Shown in pieces: positions 63,143-64,000 of a DNA stretch of 64,000 bases (position 1 is its first letter; each line of letters opens with the position of its first letter). The stretch comes from Luteibacter mycovicinus (GTDB lineage Bacteria; Pseudomonadota; Gammaproteobacteria; Xanthomonadales; Rhodanobacteraceae). A program made the position numbers and the translations under genes. The notes beneath the pieces were generated by a model. It was given only the letters and a program-made list of their open reading frames with translations, was not told where the DNA came from and searched no databases. The DNA is taken from positions 868,001 through 932,000 of the forward strand of contig NZ_JQNL01000001.1 in NCBI RefSeq assembly GCF_000745235.1, written 5' to 3'.

Positions 63143-64000
63143 ATGCCCGCCTTCGACGACCGCTCCCCTCCCGAGATATTCACGCCATCCGGCCTGAACC
63201 GGCTGGTGCGCGATCTGCTGGAAGACGCCCTGCCCATGGGCGTCTGGATCGAAGGCGAGCTGTCGAATGTCGCGCGCCCCGCGTCGGGCCATGTCTATTT
63301 CACGCTGAAAGACGCGGGCGCTCAGGTGCGCTGCGCCATGTTCCGCACGGCCGCATCGCGGCTCCGCTTTCGTCCCACGGACGGCATGCACGTGCTGATG
63401 CGGGCCAAGGTCGGGCTGTATGAGGCGCGCGGCGAGTTCCAGCTGGTGGCCGACCACATGGAGCCGGCAGGCGAAGGCGCCCTGCAGCGTGAGTTCGAGC
63501 AGCTGAAGGCGCGTCTCGGCGCCGAAGGTCTGTTCGACGCGGAGCGCAAGCGCGCGCTGCCTGCCTATCCGAAGCGTATCGGCGTCATCACCTCGCCCTC
63601 GGGCGCGGCGGTCCGCGACGTCCTCAGCGTACTCGGCCGTCGCTTCGGCCTCGCCGACGTGGACGTGTTGCCCGTGCCCGTGCAGGGCCGTGAAGCACCG
63701 CCCGCCATTGCCGCCATGCTGCGGCGGGCGTCGGCCAGCGGACGCTACGATGTGCTGCTGGTGACCCGTGGCGGCGGTTCGCTGGAGGATCTCTGGGCCT
63801 TCAATGACGAAGCCGTGGCTCGCGCCATCCATGCCAGTGCCGTTCCGGTCGTTTCGGCCGTCGGCCACGAGGTGGACTTCACCATCGCGGACTTCGTCGC
63901 CGATCTGCGCGCCGCCACGCCATCGGCTGCCGCCGAGCTCCTGGTACCGGACGCCGGCGACCTCGAACGTCGGCTCGATCGCCTGCGCCAGCGCATGGCC
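63143..64000 (+). CDS. xseA: exodeoxyribonuclease VII large subunit (5' part)
   Basis: The first 286 codons of XseA; the gene runs off the window. The N-terminal OB fold is seen in [45 protein letters not shown], and the core nuclease region in [44 protein letters not shown] and [30 protein letters not shown]. With XseB it degrades single-stranded DNA to oligonucleotides in the cytoplasm. ATG 63143 gives the usual N-terminus. It begins 98 bases after liuB. Confidence 0.92.
   Translation, partial: MPAFDDRSPPEIFTPSGLNRLVRDLLEDALPMGVWIEGELSNVARPASGHVYFTLKDAGAQVRCAMFRTAASRLRFRPTDGMHVLMRAKVGLYEARGEFQLVADHMEPAGEGALQREFEQLKARLGAEGLFDAERKRALPAYPKRIGVITSPSGAAVRDVLSVLGRRFGLADVDVLPVPVQGREAPPAIAAMLRRASASGRYDVLLVTRGGGSLEDLWAFNDEAVARAIHASAVPVVSAVGHEVDFTIADFVADLRAATPSAAAELLVPDAGDLERRLDRLRQRMA

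Noticed and set aside
1..64000. tRNA, rRNA, CRISPR, insertion sequence or prophage signals
   Set aside because: No tRNA-like cloverleaf with CCA end, no direct-repeat array, no transposase or integrase motif was recognised. A tRNAscan/Infernal run would be decisive.

Overview
The window is GC-rich proteobacterial chromosome. Gene content and protein style point to the Gammaproteobacteria, order Xanthomonadales, most likely a Rhodanobacteraceae member near Luteibacter or Dyella. This is inferred from a xanthomonadin/aryl-polyene type pigment locus, the liu leucine-catabolic genes, a fused isobutyryl-CoA mutase, DUF1800/DUF1501 and YXWGXW proteins, and several start codons lying only 5-6 bases after a TANNNT box. 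No rRNA, tRNA, CRISPR array, transposase, integrase or prophage gene was seen.

1-39 kb is mostly housekeeping and stress genes. It begins with a minus-strand run (D-amino-acid oxidoreductase, glutathione reductase, N-formylglutamate deformylase), then an NlpC/P60 lipoprotein, ohr with a clear palindromic operator, slyD and an MFS carrier. Two DEAD-box helicases (rhlE, deaD) flank rimJ-like and fghA genes. A zinc peptidase, a TerC/CBS membrane protein, a CPBP protease, the DUF1800/DUF1501 pair, a GH15 hydrolase and a CBM9/DUF5916 barrel protein follow. Next come a LysR/aldehyde dehydrogenase divergon, a cyclophilin, DUF3014, a lone ExbD, esterases, icmF, and leucine dehydrogenase. A 63-aa protein resembling a decayed cold-shock domain closes this part.

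39.1-53.1 kb is one tightly coupled operon of 16 genes, with start/stop overlaps at most junctions: an aryl-polyene/xanthomonadin-type type II fatty-acid-like pathway. It encodes two acyl carrier proteins, three ketosynthases with catalytic Cys, a ketosynthase-N-domain partner, a ketoreductase, two hotdog dehydratases, a thioesterase, a methyltransferase, two acyltransferases, a glycosyltransferase, a LolA-like carrier and an MMPL exporter. No adenylating ligase for the aromatic starter is present. Its apparent C-terminal stump survives inside a 390-aa chimera that joins a COG4648-type membrane domain to an ApeI-like dehydratase. The operon is preceded by a 494-base gene-free region with a GTGTCCG/CGGACGC repeat array, a perfect 11-bp inverted repeat, a sigma70-like promoter and a foldable leader.

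53.1-64 kb holds a FUSC-family efflux protein, three leucine/isovalerate catabolic genes (isovaleryl-CoA dehydrogenase, thiolase, carboxylase beta subunit), a subtilisin-like autotransporter with a one-base frameshift at its active-site motif, an Ala/Gln-rich lipoprotein, and the first 286 codons of xseA, which runs off the window. Leucine dehydrogenase, icmF and the liu genes together suggest active branched-chain amino-acid and acyl-CoA metabolism, as expected in organisms rich in iso-branched fatty acids.
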